A DNA stretch of 64,000 nt, taken from the NCBI GenBank assembly GCA_033980235.1, contig CM067067.1, positions 24,552,603-24,616,602 on the forward strand. The letters are read 5' to 3'. The translations under genes were made by a program, and so were the position numbers. Shown here piece after piece: positions 1 to 13,000 of the stretch. The DNA comes from Diadema setosum. Lineage: Eukaryota > Echinodermata > Echinoidea > Diadematoida > Diadematidae. The notes under the pieces were generated by a model, which was given only the letters and a program-made list of their open reading frames with translations, did not search any database and had not been told where the DNA came from. The first letter of the stretch is position 1, and every line of letters begins with the position of its first letter.

Positions 1-970
1 AAAATATGAAATAATATTACGTATAACAAACAAAAGATTCCCTTGCTTTTATTTTCATATTAGTTTCATCTCGTGCAAAATGCACAAAAATTTCCACTTT
101 TACAGTACTGCTGACTTACTAGTAAACTAGGATGATCTTTTCCTTCTATTCTATCTGTGTGCATGTATGTACATGTTTCCATGCATGTTTTTGTATGCAT
201 GTTCATAAAGACTTTTCATCACATTATTATCTACTAATATGGAATTTGTTTTTTTTATTCTTTTTTTTTATTTATTTATTTTTTTTTAAACAGTTACCCA
301 GCATACGCATAATGCCATTATGGAAATTGCAATAATCTAAATTTTGCTGATGAAGCCCATTAGAGTCAATCAACCAGCATTTATAAATTGTGTCGCCATG
401 GCGCTGGAGTTTAAGCGCTCCACCACTTCGACTGCAGGCTGTCAAACCTAGAGTGATGCTCATTTGCAGAGAACCAACAGTCCGTGTATCGCTAGAGAAA
501 TAAAATCTGCCATCGTCATAACTTACAGCATTTGGAGCTACTATCATGGAATGACTAAAACACTAGCGGCTGATTAGTTTATTGGCGAATATAATCATTG
601 TAAGTTGCACTTGTTGTGCAGTAGTCAGGGAATTTAGGCCTTGGCCATGTAAAGAGATATATGACAGAAGTTATCAGTGATGGTTGCAGCTACCAACAGG
701 TGTATTAAACTGCTAAAATGTGCACAACTGTGTGGTCCAGTTCAATAGCAATTATGGTAAATTGCAACAATTTTATGTCCCCTTATGACACAGGCTGTGC
801 ACTGCAATGGTCTGCATTCGTTCAAATGCTAAATTATTGCACCTTTTATGAGATGCATTTTTAGCTTTCTACATTTAGTGTTAAGAAAAGGTATTGTGTT
901 TTTGTTTTTGTTTTTTTTTTTTTGGGGGGGGGGGAGATTAGTCATCATTGTTCTGTCTCGTGTTTCTCTC
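1..970. other. Intronic/upstream DNA, no recognised gene
   Basis: Within or upstream of the intron preceding exon a. T-rich tracts at 249-290 and 904-922, with a G run at 923-934. On the minus strand an open frame (547-272) with even-looking composition encodes 91 residues; I do not recognise it and it has no splice or start support. Confidence 0.5.
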
Positions 971-1274
971 TTGAAAGGATGGTATAGTATTTGTTGAGAT
1001 GATTCAGCTTACTTTTGTGATACTTAGAAACCACTCTATGAGATGCTAAGGAGTATTTAATTCTAAGAGGAATTCAAAGTTTATTTGATAAAAATCGGCG
1101 TTGAAATGGCTGAGAAATCTCAGTCATTTCAAAACAGAGTGTCATCAAATAAACATTGAATTCCACTTACAATTATTAGGCTCTTTCATATTTCATAAGA
1201 TGTTTCTCATTATCTCACAAAAAAAGTTGAAAACCTGAAGTCCAATCTCGACCAAAACTACACCATCCCTTTAA
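971..1274. mobile_element. TTAA-flanked MITE, family A copy 1
   Basis: Starts AAAGGATGGTATAGTATTTG and ends CTACACCATCCCTTTAA, so the ends are inverted repeats. A TTAA sits at the right end and a TTGA at the left, suggesting a TTAA target duplication. It shares internal blocks (ATTCTAAGAGGAATTCAAAG, TTTCTCATTATCTC) with copies at 21649, 44592 and 45419. No transposase. Confidence 0.75.
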
Positions 1275-1707
1275 TACCAAACAAAACATCTTAGAACTCT
1301 TGACATCATTGTTGTACATGTAACACACTCATTCTTCAACAGTTTGATGGGCATTAAGTTGGGATATCAAATAAATTACCCTAATTTGCTAAAGGGATTA
1401 CTGCCCTACCCATGGGCTGAAGTATTTCAACTGGAACACATTTTGTTTATGCTCTGCCTATGATGTAACCTTGATACCTTTAGTAGCTCTATCTTGTGTG
1501 TCTACACTAACTTGATATGTCTGTCACTTTGTATGAGGAGGTGCCGTACATTCAGTAAGCTCAGTTTAGAACAAGGAGGTACCTCCTTGGTTTAATATAG
1601 CTGAAGGTGTGTATATTCTGACTCCAGATTTTGCTTTAAAAAGATGTATTGAGAACTAACTCCAGAAATGAAATATCTGAGTGAGGTAGTATATACAAAT
1701 GTATATA
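1275..1707. other. Non-coding, nothing recognised
   Basis: AT-rich intronic DNA without a long repeat, coding signal or RNA gene that I can see. Confidence 0.5.
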
Positions 1708-2400
1708 TGTGACCCTGCACCTCAAAACAAACAAAAAGTCGCCAGACCTGAATTTTTAGTTAAGACCATATTCTGAAAGAGCAGACTTTACGCTTTAAAA
1801 TGATGTATAACTCAAATGAAATGGACTCTCCTAACCTATCTAAATATTGGAAAGAAAGCTCAAATTCAGGAAAAGTGTGAACTGAGAAAAGAGGCTCTGA
1901 AGTACAGTGTCTATTCAAGCGCTTAATCTTTACCAAACCGTGCTGGCTGTGCGATTAATGGGACAAAAAACAAGAAGTAAACCACCAGAGTAACAACAAT
2001 GAAGGGATTATCAGATTAAACTGAAATTAAGCATGCCTCATTAACACATTCTGTCCATAATTAATGCCAACTTTCAAAGCAGTAGCACTATCCTTTCAAA
2101 AGTTATTAGAGTTGAAAGTGAAGAGTGTGGACAAGGTTTTTCAGAAATGAAAAAGGGATTCTAAAGACACACCTAATCACACTATTCTACCAAAAATGTT
2201 TGAGATAAACTGCTAAAAAAACACACACTTTTATGCCCGTTTTATGATACAAAATTTTAGCATAATGTAAAAGAAGACCCGCTCTTTCAGAAAATATGAA
2301 AAAGTCAAGTTCGGCTAGGTTGACCCATTTCACTTATTTTCAGTCCTCACGCAAAATCAGTGTGTGCGACTTTATGTTAGTTTTGAGGTGCACGGTCACA
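1708..2400. mobile_element. TIR transposon remnant (TGTGACC...GGTCACA)
   Basis: Left end TGTGACCCTGCACCTCAAAA followed by AGTCGC. Right end is its inverted match: GCGACTTT, then TTTTGAGGTGCACGGTCACA. Flanked on both sides by TATA, which may be a TA-type target duplication. The 693 bp has no open frame for a transposase, so it is a non-autonomous TIR element, possibly Tc1/mariner type. Confidence 0.75.
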
Positions 2401-3312
2401 TATACAGGTATATATTGTGGTGCATAATGTATCCACATAGCTGTGGATATTATGTGCTTAAAATTATCATTAGGGTATGAAGACATTAATTCACATGATT
2501 CTTTTCACACGTGTGCAGGAAAGATGCTCTAACCCTGTTGAACAATGTAACAATCAAACTGCTGAAATATAAGCTAATCCAAAGCTATAAACCAAGGATT
2601 TCCCCTGTATCCCTTTAACAAATCCACCATTTCCCACTGGCATTTTTTTTTTGGGGGGGGGGGGGGGAGGGGGGGGGGGGAGACATCAACTGTGCCAACT
2701 GCATTTTACATATTTGTGAGGTACAATTGATGGAAAGGATTATTGTACTGTTTCTTGAGAGAGAATGTGAAATTCTTGACATGCCATGTTCAAAAGTGAA
2801 CATATTAGCAATACTATGCAAGGGATATCTCAGTCATGATAAATAAATGTCTATTATGTACATACCAAGCTGATTCTTTTTGTAGACCCTGCCTATAGAT
2901 GGAGATGTTAGATGAATTAATGGCATTCAAATGGCCGGGGCAACATTGATGATCTGTCTGATTTCCTAGAAGAGCCTATTGATCTGTTTTCTTTTTGTTT
3001 CATTGCATTCCTTTGGAATGTGTCTCCTTCAGAATAGTCTTCTCTGCGTGCTGTAGGCAACTGCAATATTTCTGCAAGTGAACTACAAACAGACACTTAC
3101 ACAGTGTCAGTACATACAGACACACAAACACATGCAGACACACAGACACACACACACACATACACACACTTTTAAAAAAATAATATTCTTTATATGAGTT
3201 TCATTCAATATCAAATCCATATTGACAATGAAATTAATATGTCCACCAACAAAAAAAAAGCAACTGTATTCTTCTTTCATGTGCTGCTAAATCATTTTTC
3301 AAACATACAGTA

Positions 3313-3345
<33 letters not shown>

Positions 3346-4646
3346 TGTATGCATGTCTAGGCCTTTATATGTTGGAAACATCCTTGCTATTATGCTAATG
3401 CTGGGGACTTAAGAAAAACCCAGTGAAAACTATCAATACTTGAGCACAGTTCTCAGTAGATGCATAGAGGGTACTGGAAAAGCAGTAGACAGGCATGAAT
3501 AAAATGTGTTATCACTTCATGACCAGAGGCAAGAAATATATTACCAAAGAAACAAGAAATTGTACCAAAGAAATTAAAGGGAAACTCTCCCTAGGTTGAT
3601 GGTCATAGGAAGAGATTTAAGTTTAAAAGCAACCTGACTAATATGTTTTCATTTTCAGATGACAAAGATAATGAAAAAAGTAGAATATGTAGGTTTTACA
3701 CAATTATTTGTGTGAAACAATGCTTTTGCCACAACCATCTAGATGCAAAAAGACTGTATGATGATGTCAGTAGTTTACATCTATTATTATTTTAGCATGT
3801 TCTATACTTCAAAGTTGTATGATCATGGAATATGTTTTCACTTTAAAGTACGGGTAGTAGGAAGGTTTTACAAGCAATTTGCATTTGTGTAGCATTGTGG
3901 ATGGCTAGAAGAGATACAGGTAAAAATTCCATTGTCTGCACCTTTGTGTGTAGGAAAACTGACAGTATTGACAGTAATGTGTGAACTTGATAGTGAGATA
4001 TGGTTTGTGGGGAACATCAAGCCAGGAGGGTCACTTTGGGTTAAAAGCGCCCCGCCCAACTCCCTGCTGGGCTCCTGATGGGAGGGGGCAAAGGGGTAGG
4101 GAGGGGATATTTATGGGGCGTCTGAGTGGTTTTTGTGGTGATTAGTGGACCTTTTCCTGTCTAGGTTTGTTAGAAGCATACCATTCAACCCTTCTCTGAG
4201 TTGACAGATGAGAGCAAATTCTTATATCTCCATGACAACCCATCCTCAGATTGCATCTCGTTTTCCTTCAGAGATTTTTGTCTAGTGGTTATTATGTAGC
4301 ACCATAGGCATTTTGAGACAACTGAAAGTAAACCATATACACTTGTACATGCACTTCTCTCATATTTTTGTATCAAGCTCACAAAAGTATTGTACATACA
4401 AAATATTTGTAAAAATACATTATTATCTTTGAAAATTTCTCTGAAATTTGTCATTATTTCTGTGTATGAATGATTAGTAAGAAAAATACAATTCCTTTCC
4501 TGCAGCATGCTAGAAGTTCATGTTGGTGTGGAGATAAAACGTTGTTTGTTAGAGAAAGAGTGTACTACATCATTACTACAAGTTAATCATTCAGATTTGC
4601 TTATATTAGCAGATCTCGGTTGCAGACACTTACAATATTCATATCC
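2401..4646. repeat. Intronic DNA with microsatellites and G run
   Basis: Contains a G-rich run at 2654-2681 and CA repeats around 3118-3170 and 3316-3345. The rest is plain AT-rich intron. A splice-acceptor-like TTTCCTGCAG ends at 4506, but no myosin sequence follows it. Confidence 0.6.
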
Positions 4647-4853
4647 AGGCAATTACCCCCAGAGGGCAATTATTCTCCCCCCCCCCCCCTGGTCTAAATA
4701 CTGGTCAGTGGTAAGGTTAGAGTAAAGATAAGAGTTAGGGTTGGGTTTAGGGTTAGGAGTTTGGGTTAGGATTAGGATTAGGTTCAGGATTAGGATTAGG
4801 GCCAGGGGAAGGGTCCGGGGTAATTGCTTAGGGAGTAATTGCCCTAGACCCAC
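4647..4853. repeat. Degenerate telomere-like TTAGGG repeats inside an inverted repeat
   Basis: From 4733 to 4801 the sequence is a run of GTTAGGG, TTTAGGG and ATTAGG variants. It is bounded by GGCAATTACCCCCAGAGGGCA on the left and GGGTAATTGC..GTAATTGCCC on the right, so the patch sits between inverted AATTACC/GTAATTG blocks. This looks like an inserted repeat unit rather than a chromosome end. Confidence 0.6.
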
Positions 4854-5217
4854 GATATTCTATGTACACCATTTATACATGCAGAACTTGATATAAAAAA
4901 AAGTACATCAACATGTCAGTAATCCCTGGTTTTTTATGAGATATTTACTTTTTTTTTTCTTCAAGGAAATCTTACGTTTATATTTCATTCTGCACCCCTT
5001 TAATGATTCCAATTGTGTTTTTTTTTCTGAGTTTTCTTCAGGTGAAAATATTAAATACTTTTAGACACTTTAACACTTTGACTGAAATAGATGCTTTATG
5101 AAAGCTCCACAAGCTCCTGTTGTTCATGCCCACTGGCCATGTTCTCCCTGTCAGCATTGCATTGGCTGTTCCATTTGGTATAGAAAATCATCCATCTCAT
5201 CACGTTACTTTTCACAG
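4854..5217. other. Intron end before exon a
   Basis: AT-rich intronic sequence. From about 5098 to the acceptor it is more GC-rich and open in two frames, but neither matches a myosin N-terminus. Confidence 0.5.
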
Positions 5218-5312
5218 CTATGCCATCACGGACGACGCCTACAGGGACATGCGGGACAAGAGTCGCGACCAGTGTGTCATCATCTCGGGCGAGAGTGGTG
5301 CTGGGAAGACGG
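5218..5312 (+). CDS. MYO1B: Myosin I exon a: P-loop (residues 1-31)
   Basis: Follows acceptor ttttcacag and ends at donor G|GTAAGT. It starts with the last base of a codon (probably Val, Ile or Phe), so an upstream exon ending in two codon bases is required and is not in the window. It reads [11 protein letters not shown]...[13 protein letters not shown]; the ATP-binding P-loop is residues 24-31. The frame stays open upstream of the acceptor, but that extension has no myosin similarity. Confidence 0.95.
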
Positions 5313-6196
5313 GTAAGTGAAACTGCTCTATTTACTTCTTCGCACCCTTGGGGGTGGGGCGATGGGAGAAGTACTGTTAGTCATCAGATACCAAACCAAA
5401 AGGGCAAAAGTGTGATGCTAATCTTCCAGTACAGTTGACCCAATTATATTGAGTCTAGGGGTGAAACTGGACCTCCTGGTGCGATGAAATTCAATTTGAA
5501 AGAGAGAGAGAAAAAAATGATGTGGACATTTCTTGAATCATTAATACATATGTCACATGTCTTCTTCCCTTTCTCGTCATGATGTACTTTTTCTTCAAAA
5601 TGTTTAAAAATGTGTCAAAGACCTGTATTTACTGCACAAGTAGAAAGATGTCTGTAATCCTTCACCGTAAAATGAGTTCCTTGCAATATAATCATTTGCT
5701 GATACCTGGTATGTGTGTACGTATGTGGTACATGTATCATAGTTTTCATCTAAATACCATCATTCATGTATGTAAAAATCCTGATTGAATTTCCTATGAT
5801 ATTTTTGTGGATGATTAGAATGAATCGCATTGGATTGAAATGAGTTCTGTTCAACAAAAAGCTGGATATAAATGTAGATTATACAGATGTAACAAAATAG
5901 AATATGTTCTTTGTGTGGATGTGAAAAACAGGAACTGAAACTCATCTTGCTATCCACTGAGGGGCACAATGCAAATAGGAGATATATCTGCAGGGTCATT
6001 AATAGCCTGCATATATACCACATTTGATTAGGTGCATGACATACAGAAATAGGATGATTGATGAGGGATTATGACATCAGCTGGGCCCACCATGACAAAT
6101 GGTAGTATACCTCATATCAACATTATCAAACATGTTTGCACATTATGTACATGTAGGTGAATAATTTTGTACATTATATTTGCCTGTGTGAATGTA

Positions 6197-6240
<44 letters not shown>

Positions 6241-6960
6241 CATATGCATACATGTGTGTTATGCACAGTCTTGTTTATGAGCAGTGTTGTAAGTTTTATA
6301 GCAGTTGTTTGTTTTACAATACATTAGTCAGTGTGCCAAAAGTGTATATCTTTATCATCCTTCCCCACGGATCTTGTCACCAGAGCTTCAAGCTAGCATG
6401 TCTTGTTCACCACCTTACTTTGAGCTACAGTGTATAGTGCAGAGCTCCTCTCTGCCAATTCATAATGGAGGATAGTCATGTTTGGCAAGAGCAGGCAGGG
6501 TATTGCCCCCCCCCCCAGTTTTGTATCACACACATTACGTACATACATGAATATGACTCTTTGAAGACCAAAAGGACACTGATACTTTCAAAGCTCGCAG
6601 AGGTAATTCCCCTTTGGGTTTCTCAGCTAAAGATATGCCTAGAACAGACTTATGACATGTCAATGTCACTGTGCTGAATGACACCCAAATTTGATATGGT
6701 TTCTGAAAGTCATTTATTTCTAATGATTATTTTCCCCATGTATATAAGAAGAAATTGATACCTGGTAATGGCTGTAAAATTAAACTCTCAGTTCATCTTA
6801 ACTAATTTGATTATCATCTGTAGCCTATTGTACTTTTCTATGACATTTGAAATAGATGGTATTGAGTGAGTTAATTAGAGTGTATGGCATAGCTACATTT
6901 AGCTTGTCATATTTGAAAAGTATGCAACATGCTAGCATGACAACCATTTGCATAATCTTG

Positions 6961-7038
<78 letters not shown>

Positions 7039-10000
7039 ATGTATATCATATAATTCAAATCTCATCTCTCACTGTTTTTTTTTTTGTGTGTGTGTGTTTT
7101 GTTTATGCTAGAGGCCAGCAAAATAGTGATGCAGTACGTGGCGGCAGTCTGCGGCAAAGGAAGAGAAGTGGATGAAGTGAAAGAGCAACTTTTACAGAGC
7201 AATCCAGTTCTTGAAGGTAGAAACAAAATTTGATCCTATACACCATTCAAATAATTATATATCTGTAGTTATGAATCCAGAATACGATTTTATCGAATTT
7301 GATCTCAGAGTATTACAGAAACATGTACACACTCAAATGCACACACTTTATATTCCTGCAAGCAAAGTCCTCCCTTTTAATCAAAGCTCACCTCCTTATG
7401 CTCAAAACTAGTTCAGAGTGCACCCTCGAGCAGTTAAACAAGAAACACAACAAAAGTACACTACAAGTGCATCAACAATGCCTCTCCAAAATTGACTTCT
7501 GAAACCCTTGTTCAGCAAGTATTTTTTTTATTTTTTATTTTTTTACATGACAGATGTATTGATTTATGTAACAATGAAATGAATGACAGCAATGAACAGG
7601 AAGGCATCCACTATGGGGAGAATGCAATGTACAATTGTTTACAATTGCTGCTAATTAATTGAGGTATTCCTGACACCTGTTGATGCCTGAGAGCCTAATA
7701 CCCCTTTTACACTAGTCACTCGGGGGATCACTTGGAACATTCATCGGGGAATCAAACGTGGATCACCCGTGGGGAATTTCTTTCAAACTATAGTGAATGA
7801 GCTCTTGGTCAAATTTAGCTTGTCTGCTCTTCTGCAGTGGAAGTACAATTGTACATTGTACATGTTATGGGGCATGTGCGAAACAGCCCTTTAAGACGTT
7901 GTTGGCACACTGCCCTTTGCTTTCCCACTTGGGAGTTTAACCGCAATGCCTTTCACACTATACCATCTCCTTGGAGTTTTTAGGGGCACTCAGGAGTTTA
8001 CTAGTGGATGGTTTGAGGGTAAAATGTCTGAAAAGTCACCGACATTTTACCTGGGATTTCACCCATTAGACCTTACATACTACGATATCTCCCAGGTTCA
8101 CCCGAGTGCACTCAGATAAAATTTGCTGAGCGTAAAAAGGATATTAGATGCTAACCTTAGTTTCAGGGTGTTTGGCATGAAGATATTTTTTAATGAAAAA
8201 TAAGCAAAAAAAAAAAAAAAAAAAAAGGATTCTTTAGGGATTCAAACCCAAGACCTCTGGATTGCTAGACTGGTGCTCTTACCCGCTGAGCTATGGAAGG
8301 CGGTAGTGTAGTTTTTGTCCCAGAAATTTGTAATTCTCAACGCTCTTGTAGTCAGAAGCTTACAGTTGTGTATGTAAACCTGACATAAAGGATAGAAATC
8401 AACTAGGGGATATAAGTGAAGTATCACCAAAGCAATGCAGTTTTTTTTTTCAGTATTTTGTAATTTGCAAACAAAGGGAAAGTGACCAGAAAGAAATTAT
8501 ATGATATAAAAGAAAAATGAGCAAAGAAAATGGGATTCCGTTAAGATTTGAAATTGAGACCTCCGGATTGCCAGAATGGTGCCCTTACCAACTGCGCTAT
8601 GGAATGCCCTGTAGTGTGGTGTGCGTCCCAGAAACCCCCTAAAAATACATATATTTTAAAGACTGTTTTGCAGTACTTTCTACAAAATCATGAAGATAGT
8701 CAAGGGACAGAGAGAGAGAAAGGGGAGATAGAGAGATAGGGAGAAAGATCCTCTTAAACCAGATACCAATGTGCTGGTACACCCTTGACAATGTATGATG
8801 AGTTATTGTGTATACAGCATTGTCCTTACAGTTACACTGTAATCTCTTCGTATCAGTAAATTTTGCTTAGAAATTCAACCTGAAAGCAAATATGTATAAC
8901 CCTCCCCCCAACAATAAATAAATAAATAAGTAGGTAGAATGAAATAGAATAAAAAATAAATACATGGATGAAAACAAGTGATAAAAGAAATAAATCAAAG
9001 ATCAGCATTTTCGACAAACTCTGAAAAAACAACCACTATTACTTGTCAGCAAGAGAAATATAGCAAGCACAATGCAGCATTGTTGAAAGTAAACACAAAA
9101 TGATCAAATGTAACTGATTTTGTGACATCACTGAGGTATATTGGCTCCCATTTATCCATACTTTGTGTCTTTAAATCATGAAGATCAGAATTCCACGATT
9201 GATTCAATCTATTGATTTGAGAAACAGTGCCCAGGGATGTTATATTCATATTCTCAAATGCCACCTACCCCCCCTTTTTTTTGGGGGGGGGGGGAGGGGG
9301 AGGGGGGATGGGGTGGTTGTGTGTACACGTATACTATATGACACATTTGTGAACAAATTCATCCCATACAATCCCACACAACCTCACAGAAAAAAGACCC
9401 TGTCTTGAATGCCATGAAAAAAAATAGTTGCTTGGCTTTGATGCAAATTATTATTTTCCAGGTAAGCCTCCCGACTTCCTTATTCACTTACTTTATGCTT
9501 TGTGGTGCATTGAGAAATTGAATGCCTGTAGTGTGTGCCTTCTCCCTGAATTGCTAAGACAAAAGAAGTGATTTGCAGCAATTACCATCATCTGTAATTG
9601 GACACTGCTACAGATTTTGCCACTTGATATTTCAAAACAGATCCAGGAAGTGGTGTGTTTCAGTCAACAGGTTTTGATACCAATTGATGCTTCTCTATTG
9701 AAATAGTCTCAGTTATGGCCAGTGCACTTGTAGTTTACTGTAAGAATCACACTACTCGATGACTTGTAATTACCTAATAACCCTTATGTATTGGAAACTG
9801 GATGCAATGTATTGACTGCATTGCTACAGTTACATTCTTATTTATTTGTTTATTTATTTATTTATTTGCTTATTTGCCTATTTATTTGGTTTTTTTTTTG
9901 TAGGCTTTTGGTTGTTATGTGAGATAAGTAATGTTTTAGAAGTATTTATGTATCTCATATCATGATGTTTGTGATAGAAGTTAATGTTACTGCAAAGAAT

Positions 10001-13000
10001 GGGTTCAATCTTGTGGTGAATTATTTTGCCAGATTTTCCTTCAGTAAAAAGGTACTTGCAATGTCTAATAACATGGCAAATACTCTATATGTGCACTAGT
10101 TTACCTTGTTTGGAGAAAGTTCCTCTATGTGCTGTTAGAAAAAAGTAATTTTAGCGAAAAAGTGGGGAAAAAAATCACACACAGATTTCAAAAGCTAAAA
10201 AAAAAAAATATGAGCTGGATGAGTCAAATAGATTTCATTTCATAGAAGCTATTTTGATTGTCTCTTTAAAGGAAATCTGTTTCTAAGTGCTTATAGAGGA
10301 AGTTTTTCTATTGCTGAGCATCTGCAGAGGAAATTATTTCAAGTGCTTAAAGCTAAAAGATAGTCGTCAGAAGAACTCAAAATCCATCTTCCACCATTTG
10401 AAATTTGCTTTCAATATCGTGTGATTCACTCTCACACAATGGATACTGCTGTTGCCGATATATTGTACAATTGTAATTGAAGTACTCAAAGTTGTTCAGT
10501 GCAGCAATTGTGATCATTCATGCTCTGAGATTGCATTACTCCCGGCATATCTTTTTGGGTAATATTTTGCGTTTTCGTTGTTGCCCAACTGAAATTGTGT
10601 TATCATAGTGTTATTTCAGACATTTCCTATGCATTTGTCACCATTTTAGAGCAAAAATCAACAGTTTCTGCAATCATGTGGAATCTATTTTTACCTGTAA
10701 AGCTGAGATGTCAAGAGAACAGTTTAGTGAAAATCTGAATATTACTAGGTGAATGACAAAATAAGTTCTATAAATGCCAGTGCACTATCCAAGATGTCAT
10801 CCTGTCAGTATTAGGGTGTTACATCTGTCACCAAAACCAAAGCCGTACTGGAGTAAAAACAAATGCGCTATTTTCTATAGATGGCCAAGAAAAAGAGAAG
10901 TGCAGACAGTCACCTGATCCTGGCAGCAGTGTTATGTTCTGTGAATTTTCCAGAGAGAAGATGCTTGATTATAATTATGATGCTACTGTATATTGTAGGG
11001 CCTACTCAGTTGAGAGTGCTTCCTTGCTGATCACTCTTTGAATCTGGGAAATCTTTAAAGCTCCAAGCTTTTCTGTGTAAATATCCAAGGAAATCAACTA
11101 TAAAAAAAGATGTCATTTGGGAGCGAATTTTCACCGGCCATTTCCGTTAGCATGGAAATGTTTGAAGGCTCACACCACGTCAGCTACATAATATGGATTC
11201 CCAGGAAATCCAGAAAAACAAAACAAAACAGAAAGAAAAAGAAAAGAGCAAATACGTAGCATAGTATACTCCGATGCAAGGATTAGCACTTGATGATGTT
11301 GCAAGGAAGACCTTCACTCTTCCTCTGTTTTGCCAATGTATGCATTACTGGCAATTGATGATGGGAAAAGAGAAAATGAAACCGGTAAGATGAACACCGG
11401 GCCTCTGCTGGAGATTTACGGAGGATTAGAGGAGATGTGACGAGATATTGGCGTCTATTTGACATCCCGCGGCCCTCCGAGAATACCACGTGGATGACAT
11501 CAGATATGGTTGCCTTCTTTTTCCCCCGTGTTCATGACTCGTAACATCCGATCATTCCGTGTATTTAGGAGTCACAGTTGGGATGTCCAGCCACATAAGA
11601 AGAGCATGATTCATGCTTTCACTTGAGTTGCGTGACTGCACAGCCCTTCCTTTTACTAATGGTATATGACGTGGGAGATTGGACTGATGTCTTGAGTCGG
11701 GTGGTGGTGCGAAGAACAGTTACTCCTATAATATGCTCATATATGGATGGGTCGTTATTCTGCTCTGTAAGTGGTAACGTGATGAATATTTAAGGTACTA
11801 TGAGAAGTACCCTGAAGTACTCTGAGGAGCACACAACACAATTCTAATCATTTCAGCCCAAGATTTCCATAACAAGGTTAGGGTCAGTGTTTTCAAGTAA
11901 AAAAGAACATTGTGCAGGGGTTGTCATAAAACTGCCAATGTGTGATAACAAATTGCGTCAGCTGAAAACATGTATAACAAAAACTACCTGAACTCCAATG
12001 AACAACAGGAAATATATATGGTTTTATATATATGTAATGTATATTGCTTAACTGACCATTATTGAATAATCTGTGACCTCTTCAGATTTTCAGTAGGAAC
12101 TTGAAAAACATCTTGTAATGTAATGCTACTTCAATAAACAAAATACTGCCTCAGCAGTTAAACATTAACAAGTGTGAGCCAGATATCCCTTTGCGAGAAT
12201 TTGGCATTATGTATAGGAACCCCTCCCCCCCCCAAAAAAAAGTAATTAAATGATGGAATTAACTGGAGCTTGATGACAGCAAGTTGGGATGCAAATATAT
12301 ATATATACAGAGGTTAGATTTCAGACCAAAGATTAACTCAAATTACCATGACAACACGGACAGATGGCAATACAGATTAATTACCTCTTGTGCATACCTG
12401 GCTCTGTGCACGTTCCTCCCTGCTATGCATTTCATCTCCCGGTTAGTCATTTTTCAAATCAATAATCGGCTAATTGCCGCGGATCGTCGGAGGATACGTG
12501 ATACCCTCCACTCATCTTGTAGGAGGCTCTTTCATTTCGAAGTCCGTAATGCACACACCTGCTGTAGCATATCCTTTCTCCTCAATTCCTGTGTCTCTCT
12601 TTCTCACTCTTTCTATGTTCTTGTAACAATATTGATACAGCTGCTCTGTAATGGTGATGAAGACATTTTACTTCAGCGCCCGATCGCAAGACGTTTTGGC
12701 GGACACCTGGTTCCATGTTGAGGAGGACTTGTGCCTTTAAGGATTGTACTTTGCACGCAACTGCCATGAGTAGTCTTGTTAATATTTGATATTTTTGCCT
12801 TTGTCGTTGTTCTTGCAGTCCTTTCCCGCCTTGTGTGTTCATGAGCGTATTTCATGCTGCCACTTTATAGTGGAAAACATTGCAATGATAGCGTTTCCCT
12901 GTAGACATTCTTGAATAGGGGCTCCATATGCTGTCTTCTGCGTCGGTTTACCTAACCCTCAAAGTACTGTAAATAGTTTTGGTAGTAGGGCCTATTGATG

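Noticed and set aside
4507..4725. Open frame after TTTCCTGCAG, possible upstream myosin exon
   Set aside because: No NPY, FYEL or other N-terminal myosin motif in any frame; the missing N-terminal exons are probably upstream of the window.
5098..5217. In-frame extension of exon a to an upstream ATG
   Set aside because: Sequence before the TTTTCACAG acceptor does not resemble myosin, and an ATG there would remove the conserved N-terminus.
12284..12721. 145-codon + strand open frame
   Set aside because: No family resemblance, no splice or start context; chance frame in a locally GC-richer patch.
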